Origin: Climacium dendroides | Taxonomy: Eukaryota > Streptophyta > Bryopsida > Hypnales > Climaciaceae | Direction: 5' to 3' | Assembly (NCBI GenBank): GCA_950106755.1 | Contig: OX467082.1 | Span: forward strand, 48,006,588-48,070,587 | Length of the DNA stretch: 64,000 bases | Shown: positions 35,336 to 47,447 of the stretch, in pieces | Layout: every line of letters begins with the position of its first letter | How positions within the stretch are numbered: position 1 is the stretch's first letter | The notes under the pieces: model-generated | Told to the model about the DNA's origin: nothing | Database searches by the model: none | What the model saw: only the letters and a program-made list of their open reading frames with translations | Made by a program: the position numbers and the translations under genes

Positions 35336-35802
35336 ATGAGAGCATCTCCACCCGTCCTATAACTTGGATGAAATGTTAAGAGGTGCCTCTAAAACAATCC
35401 CACCCATCCTATAAAACAGATGGCCTCTTAGGAGAAGCAAGCCCAAAACGGTCTACGACTAGCAAAATGACCTCAATTTGTAGCCCCTCTATGGCTAGCA
35501 AAATAGGAAGCGACAAGAGGCACAAAGGTTGGCGGAGGTTCGGGACTTCTGTTCTTTCACTTTGAGACAGTAGTCAGGCTTGTCAGGCTGGGGTATGACC
35601 TCTTAAGAGGCCATGGGTGGGATAAGCCTGGTAGTTTAGCTACCAACCCCGCCCAAGCCCCCATCTTTGCAGGTCGAGACCACCTGCAAGCATTTTGCAG
35701 GACGGGTGGCCCTACATCTTTGCAGATGTAGGGGATGGATCCCTCCGTCATCCAGCCCCCCCCCCCCCCGGGGGCAATAAGGGGGTCAATCCCCCGGCCC
35801 TA
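35336..35802. mobile_element. Probable non-autonomous DNA element, GAGCATCTCCACCC end
   Basis: Starts near GAGCATCTCCACCCGTCC, a common style of plant MITE terminus. GGACGGGTGG recurs inverted at about 35700-35709. A hairpin CCCTACATCTTTGCAGATGTAGGG lies at about 35710-35733. A C-run of about 15 and the GGGGGCAATAAGGGGGTCAATC motif shared with the 26-kb cluster follow. Boundaries are uncertain. Confidence 0.4.
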
Positions 35803-37059
35803 TTTAGTGTGGACCACACTAAGTTCAATAGTCCAGTAGAGTGAAGAGTGTAGCCCGCACTGTGTGGACTATTGTCTGCTGTTACTTGTGGCGCACGTCT
35901 CAAACACGGGCAGGGCGGGAGTAAGTGAAGTTATCGTAATAACAACGTCATAATCTTAAGGCCGGGTGGCTGAAGCTCCATCAAAGCAATGACAAAAAAT
36001 AAGGTTCGGTGGCCCTCCAGGACTGTAGTAAGCTTCATAATACTGTATTCAGAAATTGATGGCCACCGCTTTGGACTGGTGGAATGACTGAGCCTTCGAG
36101 GCAGGTCCTCTGCCCACTGGGAAGGAAAAGACTCTGCACAGCGCCGCAGCCCCAAGTGGCCGAACACAAGTGAACAGACCCCAATGGCAATGACTGAAGT
36201 TAGATCCACCAATTTCTTGTTCTGTTGTTTTTTCCCGGTGGCAGGTCCACTTGTACTCTAGTGTAAGTGGGGCAGGCAACCCATAATCTGATCAGTGATG
36301 AGTGGTCACCCCCATCCTGGCAATGTAAGGTGGAGGCAGCAGTACTTGCCAACCACTTGCCCAGTACCCAACCTGTATGCAGGGCGCGCTATTTCCAACC
36401 CAGGGAGGCTGGAACGCAAGCTTGGAATGCGTTTGGTTCGTCCTTTCCAAGGTTGGGACTAAATATCGTTAACCCAACCATTTTCTAGTCCATGAATGAT
36501 AAAGAATCTCTTCGTGTAGGACAGAAGTGCATGGGTGGATTTTGCAACCAGTCCTTGGTTGAAAATAGGAAGGTCTATATGACTAATATGGATCAAATAG
36601 AATTTGCACCTAAAAAATTCATAGTAGTTATGTTTTGAGAAATTAAATTTTTTTTTAATGGAAACCATCTGAACTCTATTTCTACACAAGTGAAAATTTG
36701 TCTACTAAAGAAATCTGCCTTGTAGATACATGTATCTACTTAAGTGGTCAAAAATGGATTGCCTCCGCTAGAGGAGAATAAGGAAAGCATGGATGAAATC
36801 TTCTACATGTATGTAATCATCCACAAATTTTTCTATTGTTAGTAGCTTTATTTAATCCTGAATCACTCCATCACCCAATTTTTGAACGACTAACAAATTG
36901 AAACTCAAGTTTTATACTCATTATTGCTTGGATAAAAGTCATCTCAATATGTGGACATACTTTATCAAGTTTTTGTCCTATTTAATGGTTGGATTTGGTG
37001 TTACTAGAGTACATATTTTTCTAGAATTACAAATGTGGAAGTATGTTGAGTGGTTGACA
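35803..37059. other. GC-moderate then AT-rich, no gene called
   Basis: 35900-36480 is GC-richer with overlapping frames on both strands but no clear splice chain. From about 36500 the sequence is AT-rich. Confidence 0.35.
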
Positions 37060-37400
37060 AAGCCAAAAATGCATTGACTCTAGTTCAAAATTGGATTTGC
37101 AAAAATGATAGTTATAGATTTAAAGAATTAATTTTTTTTTACATTTCTATGTGAAGAGAACCTTATTTGAAATCCATTCCAACAAATTTTACTCATAAAA
37201 TGATAATATTTTGCTTGTCATCAAATTTAGAAGAAAATTTGAAATTTTCCTTTTAAAATTCATAAAAAAATATTGGTGATAGAAATAGTGAATCTATCTA
37301 TATGGATGGAATCTAAAATTCAAAATCCAAAACTTTTATTTGTATATGAATTCCAAAATATTCTTTCAAATAGTACTTTATGATGATTTTGAAATAAACA
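37060..37400. repeat. Dispersed repeat, inverted copy of 6160-6510
   Basis: See the entry at 6160. It is immediately followed by a second dispersed repeat (37505-37765), so this area is a mosaic of old elements. Confidence 0.6.
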
Positions 37401-37504
37401 ACTTATGGATTGAAAGATTATAATACTTGATCATGTGGGTGTTAAAACTGTGAAAATGATTTGAAGTCTTTCAATCCTATTTTTTCGTGTCAAATCTAAA
37501 AATT

Positions 37505-37765
37505 TGGTCACCAAAAAAAAATGAGGATAAAGGGCCTAAAATGTATAACTCCAATTTATGGCTTCTCAAAATCTACTCTACAATTTTTTTAAATGAATTT
37601 TTAATGTGATTTTTTCTTCAAGGTTTAGTATATTTGAGGCTCATTTCCAAGACCCCTCAACACTATGGAAAGTCAAGATTGTAGTGAACATATTTGCACA
37701 AAATCTCGAATAGAAAAATCATAATCAATCATTTTCAAAATCAAATTTTTGATGCAAAAAATAGT
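37505..37765. repeat. Dispersed repeat, direct copy of 29260-29510
   Basis: Same block order as the 29260 copy, with an added TATTTGCACAAAATCTCG-like segment near 37690. Confidence 0.75.
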
Positions 37766-39590
37766 TTAAAAAGAAATTTTCAAAATATAAGCAACCAAAA
37801 ATAGTAACTTGGTTAGGTTTATTCAAAGTATTGTCAACACTAAAATTTGGTGCCTTGGGCATTTAGGGATTAAATGTGTCCTAAAAAACTTGGAGCAAAA
37901 AGCAATTGAGGTTCAAAAGTAAATGAATTTCAAAACTAACCACTTGTACAGGCTCAATTGTTTGATTGTTTTTTACAATCACTTCAAAAATTGTCAATGC
38001 TTCTTTTTTGAGCCACCTTGACTTCAATATTTAAAAAATATATTTGTGTGGTACATGGGAAGTTCTACTAGACGATTTGGACATCATGAGCCTCATAGAT
38101 GTCATGTTTTAGACTTTGTGGAGCAATTAAACACAAAAAAGTGAATGACTTGAGGTTCTCATATTTACAAAATTTACATTTGAGGCAATTTGAGATTCTA
38201 AATAAGATGATTTAAAAAAAAAGATTGGAGCTAAGTGCGGGTGTTTAATTACCTACCTTTGGTAATTAGATGCACACAACCAAGTTCTTATTAGTGTGAA
38301 ATTCTATGTTAAGTGGGTGCTCAATGTTGGTTCATTGTACCTTCCAAGCAATGAATCTTTTTTCCTAAGTTCCTAAATGCGCACAATTTTGCTAAGAACC
38401 AACTACCTTGACCTAATTGCAAGAAATAGCTAAACCCATTTAACCAACTAGTCCGTAGTGGTTTTCTACTAAAGATATAAACATTCTAAATTTAGCATTT
38501 TTTGTTATAGAGAATTTTATATAAATTCTAAAAACATCAAATTCATCAAATTCTAATACTTTTAGCAAAAGTTAGGACTAGATGAAGTTTGATTGTGAAT
38601 CAGTATTTTAAACTTCATCCACGGTTTTCTCTATGTTCGTAATTTCAAATTAATTCAAGGTTTTTTTTCTTAGTTTAACTTCATCCTTCATTAACTTTTA
38701 GGGCATGGAGTAATCTCCTAAGTTTAAATAGTTTTGGTCTTCTCTAAGTTCCTTCTATTCCATTATAACCTTAAGTTCTCATTTGGTAACTCTAACCTAA
38801 TTTACTTTGCTAATCCTTGATTATTTTTAAAGACTGATTTATTTTTGGTTAGATACTATTTTTAGATCTTCTACACTTATACTTTAAAGAGTTTCATTTG
38901 ATCTCTCCAAATTGTTATCTTACTTCCAAAGTGACACTTTCTAGTGAAAGTTATCAATGGATGAAGTTCAATTGCTAATTGATACTTTAAACTTCATTCA
39001 AGATTTTCTCTTACCCTAATTATCTAAACTAATTTTTGATTTTACCTTTGGATTTTAGTTACTTCAACTTTTAGGTTTTTTAATCTTGTTTTTGTGGATG
39101 GTTTACACTACTTTTCATCCAACCTATGCACCAAACTTCATCTGTATATATCTTTTTTGTTTTGATTCTGATTTCTACTTTTTTTTTTTAAAACCTCTAG
39201 ATCTCTACCATAGGGTTTTGAATTTATATTAGTTCTAAATTTAGTCCTAATGATCTAACTTGATCCTATGCCTCAACTCTAATTAAATAAGACAATTTTA
39301 TTTGAATAAAGGAAGGGATTGGTGGCTTACCTCAAATTAGAGGTCCCTGAGTAGGTTGTCAAGATTTCCTCTCAATCCTTTTCCATTTGCCATCTAGTCT
39401 TCATGGAGATTCGCCAATCATTTGATATTTTTTATAAGTTGGGTTTGAATACAAGTTTTGGTGTTCTAACCAACTTCTATCTCTAACTAATTTTTTCTTC
39501 CCCCTTCCTTCCCCTCTACACTATTCTTCTTATGCCATTGATTGCCCTAATTGAGTTCACAACCACCTCTCTGCACTTCCCCAAACATGG
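37766..39590. other. AT-rich DNA, no gene seen
   Basis: Two stretches share CTTTAAACTTCATxCAxGxTTTTCTCT (about 38607 and 38984), suggesting an old internal duplication. No coding frame. Confidence 0.4.
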
Positions 39591-40284
39591 CTTAACCCCT
39601 AAAGGTAAAAATTTTGATTTTTTTGGCAACATAGAGATTTTGAACAACTTACTACGAACAGAGTTTTTATTTTTATTTTGCTGAAATTTTCACACAAATT
39701 GTACAGAAGGAATAACTTTAAGGCCTAACAATTTTCATAACTTTTGATTACATGATGAAAACTTTATTGATATGTCATTTTCATTGCTTAGAGTGAGTAA
39801 CCTGGTTCTTTACATTTATAAATAAGGAGGAAGTTTTGAATCATTCCATTTTAATTAATGAGATGAAAGTTATGAGGAGTTTTAGTTTACGGGTAATTAT
39901 GGAGTCTTTGAAAACTGTAACTAACCGCTAACTAAACCTCCTCATAACTTTCATCTCATTAATCAAAATGGAATGATTCAAAGCTTCCTACTTGTATATA
40001 AATCTAAAGAACCAATTTCAAATTTTATTTTTTTTTAAAAAGAATTTTTAAAGAAGTTCTTTGAGCTACCTAGGTTGCTTACCAAGTAATGAAAATGACA
40101 TATCATGCAATAACTTTTTGACCATGTAGTCAAAAGTTATAAAAATTGTTAGGCCTTGAAGCTACTCCTTGGAAAAATGGTGTTAAAATTTTAGCAGACA
40201 AGAATTAAAATTTTGTTTGTCGTGAGTTATCTAAGAAAACAATGCTATGATGTCAAAAAAAAACAATTTAGTGCTTTAGAGGTT
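39591..40284. mobile_element. Large foldback element (694 bp)
   Basis: Arms of about 300 bp pair around a loop at roughly 39893-39928. Examples are TCATTCCATTTTAATTAATG / CATTAATCAAAATGGAATGA, GGCCTAACAATTTTCATAAC / TTATAAAAATTGTTAGGCC, and AATGACATATCA. The tips are CTTAACCCCTAAAG and CTTTAGAGGTT. CATGG flanks both sides (39586-39590, 40285-40289) as a possible 5-bp target duplication. No coding capacity. Confidence 0.75.
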
Positions 40285-40289
40285 CATGG

Positions 40290-43200
40290 TGCACTAGATA
40301 CCTAACCCCCTTTTTACTGGCCCATGGAATTCTTGAGATCCATTTCCTAAATAAATCTCTTCCTCCTTCCTTCTCCACTATTTAAGCACTTCTCTCTTCT
40401 AATTGTTCATTCTCTCCAACTTTCTCTCCATTTTTGCACTTATTGTTGGCTTCTAAGCAGATGGATTTACCTTAGGCTTCCTCTTCTTTCTTTTCTCCTA
40501 AGTTTGTACTTGGAAATGATTGCAACTTAGATATCTACACCCCTCCCTACTTCTATGCTAATTTATATCATTAGATGATTTTTGGAGGTCTGGGAGGATT
40601 GTCTTAGGTCCATTCTTGACACTGGTTCCTCCCACAGATTTTGGTGAATGGTTGTTCCCAACAAAAAAATTTCAAAAAAAATTACAGTCTTGAAATGAAG
40701 AAAAAAGTTTTTAAAAATTTCATTCTTTTTTTGGAATTTTATTTTTATTTTTTTCAAACGTGGCAACCTTTCAACCATGTCAACGAGTTGTCATGGCCCT
40801 CTATAGGGTAGTTCTTGTAGTTTTGGAATTGCTCAAAACTCATAGCCCTCTAGAGGGTTGAAATCTCATCTAATGATTTTTCTTTTTCTAGTTTATACTT
40901 TTGTTAATCAACTCAAATTTGATTTAAATTTTGGGTTTTTTTAGCCACTAGGTAGGGACCAAAATTGGGCTCAATGTATAATCAAAATTTCAGTCTTAGA
41001 ATGGCCCAAAATTCCAATCTCAACAACCACCTTATAGGCCCCAATGCCTGGCCTTGCATTGACCAACCCAGTGCTTAGCTTCAATGCTAACTAACTCTAT
41101 ACCTGGTGTCAACATTGATTGGCTCTAGTGCTTGTCCTTAGCGTCAACATGCTTTCAATATTCACCTTCCATTGCCACATGGATCTTGGTACTTAGTCTT
41201 GGTCCTTGGATATCGGATAGGGGGTCCTTTGGTTGGGGAATCTTTGAGGCTAGGGAGTCTCTTTTTGAACATGGGTTCTTCTCTTGGTCTAGGTTCTCCT
41301 TTAATTTGGACTAGGGGGGTTTAAAATGATGAACTTAGGGGGGTGGAAATTTACACCTAATTTGATAACAAGGCTAGTTTTGGTTTTAATCCCTACTTTG
41401 GTAATGCTATTTTTCCATTGGTTGACTACTAGGACCTAATTTTGGGGACTAAACTTCAGATATTCCCAAGTACGTTTTGGGAAATGAACTTTGCAAATGA
41501 ATGCTACGGAGGTTCAAGGCTCTGTTGTAGAGTTGTGTTTAACACCAAATTTAAAACTTTTGAACGCCAAAGAGATTTAGAGTTCTACCGTCTAGTTGGT
41601 TTTAATGCACAATCTAATACTTTTGAATTCAAAGGGGTTCAAAGCTTTGCCATTCAAGGAACAGAGGAAGTATCAATGAACAAAGAGAGAAAATGAACAA
41701 AATTCATACATGTTAGTATGGCACATAGATGATAAGGTTTGTTCAAAATCCAAGTAGTACACAAGTTAGTGACCAATCAAACCTTTCTCTCATAAGGCAC
41801 TAGAGGCTTTCCAAAGAGGCATTGCCAAGGTATGGTGGAAAATAACTCTAAGGTTAGTATAATGACCAAATAATCCCAACCACCACAAGTTAGTACAAAG
41901 GAATCTACAACAATAAGTGTGTGGGAATACACTACAAAACAAGGACCTTTTAAGACCTTCACAAGGCTTGGAAAACAACAATGATAAAACAAGAAAAGCT
42001 CAAAAACATTGTTCAAAGTTTTGGGTTAAATTTGCCAAAAATATCCAACACAAATTGGACCCAATAGACCCAAACACAACAAATAGGGGTCTTTTGAGAG
42101 GGAAATGGGTTCCCTTTTATACTCTTCCAAGGCATCCACCTCATCTCATTTTTCCTATGGTGAAACCCTATTACTTAGGATTTTCATCTGAATCCACTAG
42201 GATTTCCACTTTCTACAATGGTTCAAACTCTAACTTTTGGAGATCAACTCCAAATGACAAATGAATTGTACCATTGGTTTTAGAAGGCCATTTTTAGGGT
42301 ATAAGAATCCTTGCCCTTCTTTCCTTCAACAAAAGATCATGGAAAACTAGTACCAATTTGGAAATTTAGTAAAAGGTTTAAAATCTAACTTTTGGAGGTT
42401 ACCTTTTTTAAAAGAGGTAACTAGCTAGGATTCTTTAAAAGGCCCAAGAGAATGAGAAAAGACCCTTCTTTGACTTTGTTACAATTTCATGTGCTCCTGG
42501 GATGCTGGTCAACTCTACATATATTCCTCTATGATGTAAATTGGGAGGAATGATCTTGTCGGTTTGGATACTTCCTGTTGTCAAAATGTCTTAAAACTTG
42601 TTGGTGCGTGTTATTAGCATAAAAGAACCCATCTTAATTTTTAATAAGATTTTACCACAACCTAGGTAATTTTTTGGAATTTTTCATAATAGATTTTAGT
42701 GGTTGACCGTCCCAAAAGGATATTTTTGTAAATAAGAAAATTCCTAATTTTTTTATGAAACCTTTCATGAAATTTCACAAAGTATATGGAAGTTCATATT
42801 CTTTATTTTTCATGTTCAAAAAAGGGGAATAAAATCCTACTTCCTCTTTAAAGCACTAGTATATCTTATAATCTTTTTACATACAAAGGAATCTTGATGA
42901 ATCAATTTATTTTCTATCCCCTAGCATGATCGTGACTCTAGATCACCCTTTGTTGAACGTAGATTCTTCTATTGAACCATCTTGAGGTGGTAACTTTTGT
43001 AGGCTAATAATTGGGGGTTCTACTATTTCGTCAATCAATAATGAAGAAACAAAAATTTATATTTGGAAATATACCTAAGGATCTTATTGGATTTCTCTTG
43101 AACCAATTTATCCATGATAAGTCACTTATATTAGTAAGTTTGGGCCATTTGGAGCAATATCATCCAAATCTTTTAATTCTCGTTCTAACTTCTATTAATT

Positions 43201-43900
43201 TTTGGGTTCTAATCTATGTACAGGTGGGTATTTGGAGTATTCTATGTATAAAATTTTATTTTAAACCAAATTCTATATTATCATGTAACATACCTATTTT
43301 AGTTTTACACTCTTTTTTGGATTTTTTTGTATATTATTATAACTTAAATTGCAAATTTGAAAACAAAAACTATGAGTCCGAAGTGACGAATTGAGACCTT
43401 ACACTAAGTGTATTTTCCTTAGTAACCTTTGGATGGAAGACAAAAATTGAGGTTGAATCATCCATTGTATTAATCAATAATTATTGGTAGCATTTGAAAT
43501 TAAAAATTAAATAATGATGAAAGTAGAAAACACTTATTGATTTTATTGCATTTGACCATTGTGGAAGGAAGTATTGGAAATACATGAACTTTTTTAATAA
43601 AATATTAAAAAATAAAATAAAATATAGATAATTAAAATAATATTATAAATAAATATTCTATTCTAAAAATGTAGACTTAAGAAAAAAATCTCCAAAAAAC
43701 ACCGAATTAGACATTTTGCACTTGGCCAAGTGCAATGACGATATGCACTATTATTCACGAGAATTGTGTTTTTATAAAAGGTGGAATTCCCTACCTTTTT
43801 AAAAAGATTTGTCTTATGTTGTATTGTGTTGTACTTCATCTGATTATAAAAATTTCATATGAGGATGTAGTTTTCAATATTCCAAAGTCAAACTAGTTCA
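40290..43900. other. Intergenic DNA, no gene called
   Basis: Frames at 41132-41314, 41442-41696, 41917-42264 and 43011-43394 are open, but they show no recognisable domain and carry no splice support. A perfect 20-bp palindrome lies at 43716-43735. Confidence 0.4.
43716..43735. repeat. Perfect 20-bp palindrome
   Basis: TTGCACTTGGCCAAGTGCAA is its own reverse complement with no loop. Confidence 0.9.
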
Positions 43901-44599
43901 AAATATATGCTTTTTTCACATCCATTATTGTTAGTATTTTTATATTTGAGTTTCCAAACATCATACATTGCAATTACATCAAAATCACATCATTCTTATG
44001 CTCATTTCACATGTACAGCAAACAATCATTGTCATTATTTAAAGACTTATTTAAATGAATTAAAAGCTATATCCATAGTTTTCCCATTTTTTATTTATAA
44101 TTCACACAAGAAAAAGAAAAATCCATTTCAACATTTGCAAACACTTTCAAAACAAATACATGAGGTCCACACTTCTACAAACTATATGCTACTATCTCTT
44201 TTACTACTATCTTGCTTGATTTATTGCACTTCTATATTTGGTGTCTCCAACACACATTCTGATGATTGTGTCAATTCTACCTCTTTTCCTCTAACTTCTT
44301 TTGTTTCTTCATATACATTTGGCTAGTGGAGGAGGAGAGAGGCATACTCCAATGCCCTATCCACCATAATACTTGCAATGGGCATTGATACCCCCTTTGT
44401 CAAAGATGGTGATACAATCGATCCTTCGAAGATGGAAACAATGCGCTTGTAATAGTAAGACCCTTCATTTCCCATCTGAATATATTTTATATGGTCCTTA
44501 TCGTAATAATATCCATCTTCACTTGAAGTTAAGCTCTTCAAATTTTGAATGCTGAATGCCAACAATGTTGATATCGGTTCTGCTGTCGATGTTCATTCC

Positions 44600-44935
44600 A
44601 TTTCTCCACTCCACATTTGTGGCTACTGTTGTACCTTCAATCCTTCTAGCCTCAACTCCAACATTTATTGTTGTTGGTGTACTTTCTATTTGTCCAACCT
44701 CAACTCCAACATTATTGGTACTGATGTATCTTCAAAATCTCCACTTTAAATTTCAACATCCATTCTTGCTTGTGTACCTTTGGTTTCTCCACCTTGAATT
44801 CCAACTTCCACTGTTGTTGGTATATCTTGGGTTTCTCCACCGTCAACTTCAATATCTTTTGCTCCAACATTCTCTACATTCTTGTCATGTTTTGTTGGAG
44901 CAAAATCAAGGTCTTCTTCCACTTCCAACAAGTCT
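44600..44935 (-). repeat. Degenerate coding minisatellite
   Basis: Minus-strand units of about 60-75 bp encode recurring patterns (VEVGGET, VGIQGGETKGT, MLELRLD, MLELRLEG). It lies inside the decayed gene. Confidence 0.5.
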
Positions 44936-46676
44936 GCTTAGTTCCCATGGGCATTACTTCCAACATCAGTGTCAACTAAATCCAAACTTAGGCCACCACT
45001 AGGTAAATCATCCTAGTGCAATTATTTCAAATCTCTATTACCTCCACTTAATGAAGAAACTTCAAATTCAATTGCAATCTCTTTACCCTTTCGTTTCTTC
45101 CATTGAAACCTTTGAAACCTTTCTCCTTCATTCGATGAGTCACTTGATGACTGCATTACCCTTTCACACCTACCATATGGAACTCTTGCATCGATTAGAG
45201 GAATATCATAATCAATGATTCATCTTCTATGTTCAAATCTTGTGAACATCTTTTATTAGCTGCCCTATGTTTACTATTTAGCATCACCATTTTTCCCCGT
45301 ACATTACCTTCAATGTATTGTACACAAATTGTGTGAAGATCACTTCTCATCAATCACATCCTTTGCTTCCATTTGTTTAACTACATCCAAATAAACCTCT
45401 TTAGAAACTCTGTTCAAAGGCCTAAACCATGACTTTTCTATCCTTTTCTTCCTCGGAATTTTATCCAAAGTGACATCGAGATTCTGCTTCTTGGCCATTC
45501 TTTTCCACTAATCTTTTAATTTCTTTGAAAAACAACTTTTTATCCTTATAATCTTTGCAAATCTGTAAGATTGTTTTGTATGCTTCTTCATCCTCATTCC
45601 ATGCATGTTCAGTGTATTCTAGCATTCTCTTTAAGAGCTCCCTTAACATATTCTACGGTAAGCCTTGGGTTCAATACAATGCACTCGTTGCCATTGTTAA
45701 CGCCTTAGCTCTGTAAACATCATCAATTCGAACAATAGAACTAGGACTTCTACATACTTTCCAAATGTCATGTAGTTTCATTAGATTTTCATAATACATG
45801 ATAAAAAATTTGTGATTGAATTCCTTTGCATTGATTTAAATCAATGCTTCTATATAAAGCTAGGAATTATTGTAGACCACAAATTTTGCTTTCTATCTTG
45901 CAAATCGCATAAGGTATTCTTCCTTTGACATGTTATCAACTTGGTATTCCTGTTGAACTCATTTACAAGAACCAATAATATATTGCCCATCCATTGGTTC
46001 CCACACAATATTTTTCTGTAACCATTTGGTCCTCATCATAATCCTACGTGTAGCTAGATCAGCTCAACAATGTATCAAAAATGCAACGTCAAATTCTTGT
46101 ACAACACCTTTATGACTAAAAAATATTTGCACTAATTCTATTTCTCCTCTATCATTGGTTCTCTCATACTAATATGCAATGGGACATAGTGTTATTGCAC
46201 TAACTCCATTAGTTTCAAATCCCTTTAAACGTTCATACATCTCATTGACTTGTCAATTCATCAATGTCCTATGATCGGTCTCTGCATTCGCTACATTGTG
46301 AATACTATTAATGTTTACATTGAAAATCATATCTTGTCTCCATATGTATCCAATTTTGTACTCCACCTTTGTAAGAAAAACCACAAGTGTTTTTGTTGAA
46401 CTTTGCAATTTTACATTTGTACATGCTTGCTCATGATCTTCCTTCTCTGAATCATCATCATCATCCATTTCTTGTCCACCATAATTTCCTTGTTGTATAG
46501 GTCCTCACATCTCTACTCTTTGATGATGTCTTTGGATTGCAGTATGAGTACAGATGCTTCGCTCTTCTTCAATTCTTGTTTCCATTGTACAAAGCCTTTG
46601 TTGTTCTTCTATGGTGTCATGTGTAACAAACCGATGTTGAGCTCTAATTTCACCACATCTTCCACAACCACCATGT

Positions 46677-47447
46677 CACTACTAGAAAATGGTGTCCAAG
46701 TCAATAAAACTTTAACAATTTTTTGTTGACTAAGATACTGTATTGATCGTTTTAATAATTTTTTCTTGATTTGAACAAGCTAACAAAATGGTCACTAAAA
46801 TTTTGTTGATTCAAATAGTACAACATCCAAATCAACAAAAAAATTGACACTTTTTTGTTAAGAAGACATGCATCTCATGGACTAGTGATATAAGAGAGGT
46901 GACTTTGGTGACATGAGAGAGAAGAAGACAAGCTCTTTATACAAATGGGATGATAAAAGGTCAAAACAAACCATATGGGATATGTGAATCATTCATAGTC
47001 TTAATTCACATATCCCATATGGTTTGTTCTACCTTCTACCACCCCATTTCTATAAAGAGCTTGTCTTTTCCTCCTTTCTATCACCAATGCCACTTCTCTT
47101 CTATCACCAAATACTAAGTTTTAAGAACTTGTCTCCTAAGTTAATTGTAAAGTTCAACTTTCTTCTAATTAAATTGTAAACTCTAATTTTTGGTCTTGTT
47201 TATGTATTGTTTTTGGCCTACATGGTAGTTTGTATTGGGTTGGTTCTTGGCTTGCCATGTGGCAACCATTCATTGAGCAAATTTTAAAATGAATTAATAT
47301 TATTATTTCTCTAATTTGACCACCATAACAAAATGGACAATGGTTTTTTGTTAGGTACTGTCCAAGACAACGTGACCACAGATACAAATGCCCTCAATAC
47401 TTTTTCGTTAATTTTTTGTTGACGTGGTCACTGTTTTTCTACTAGTG
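46677..47447. mobile_element. Non-autonomous CACTA (En/Spm-type) element
   Basis: The left end CACTACTAGAAAAT and the right end, read inward as CACTAGTAGAAAAACAGTG, are the classic CACTA termini. A 3-bp target duplication TGT sits at 46674-46676 and 47448-47450. Length is 771 bp. Subterminal GTTGAC and ATCAACAAAA motifs occur near both ends. An internal foldback at about 46928-47070 pairs ACAAGCTCTTTATA with TATAAAGAGCTTGT and ACCATATGGGATATGTGAAT with its complement. No transposase frame. Confidence 0.9.

Noticed and set aside
43907..44326. Plus-strand frame of 139 codons
   Set aside because: Overlaps minus-strand protein-like sequence at its end and has the serine/histidine/leucine-rich look of an antisense or AT-biased shadow.
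44556..45002. Plus-strand frame of 148 codons
   Set aside because: It is antisense to the acidic repeat region of the decayed minus-strand gene, and its repeats are explained by that array.
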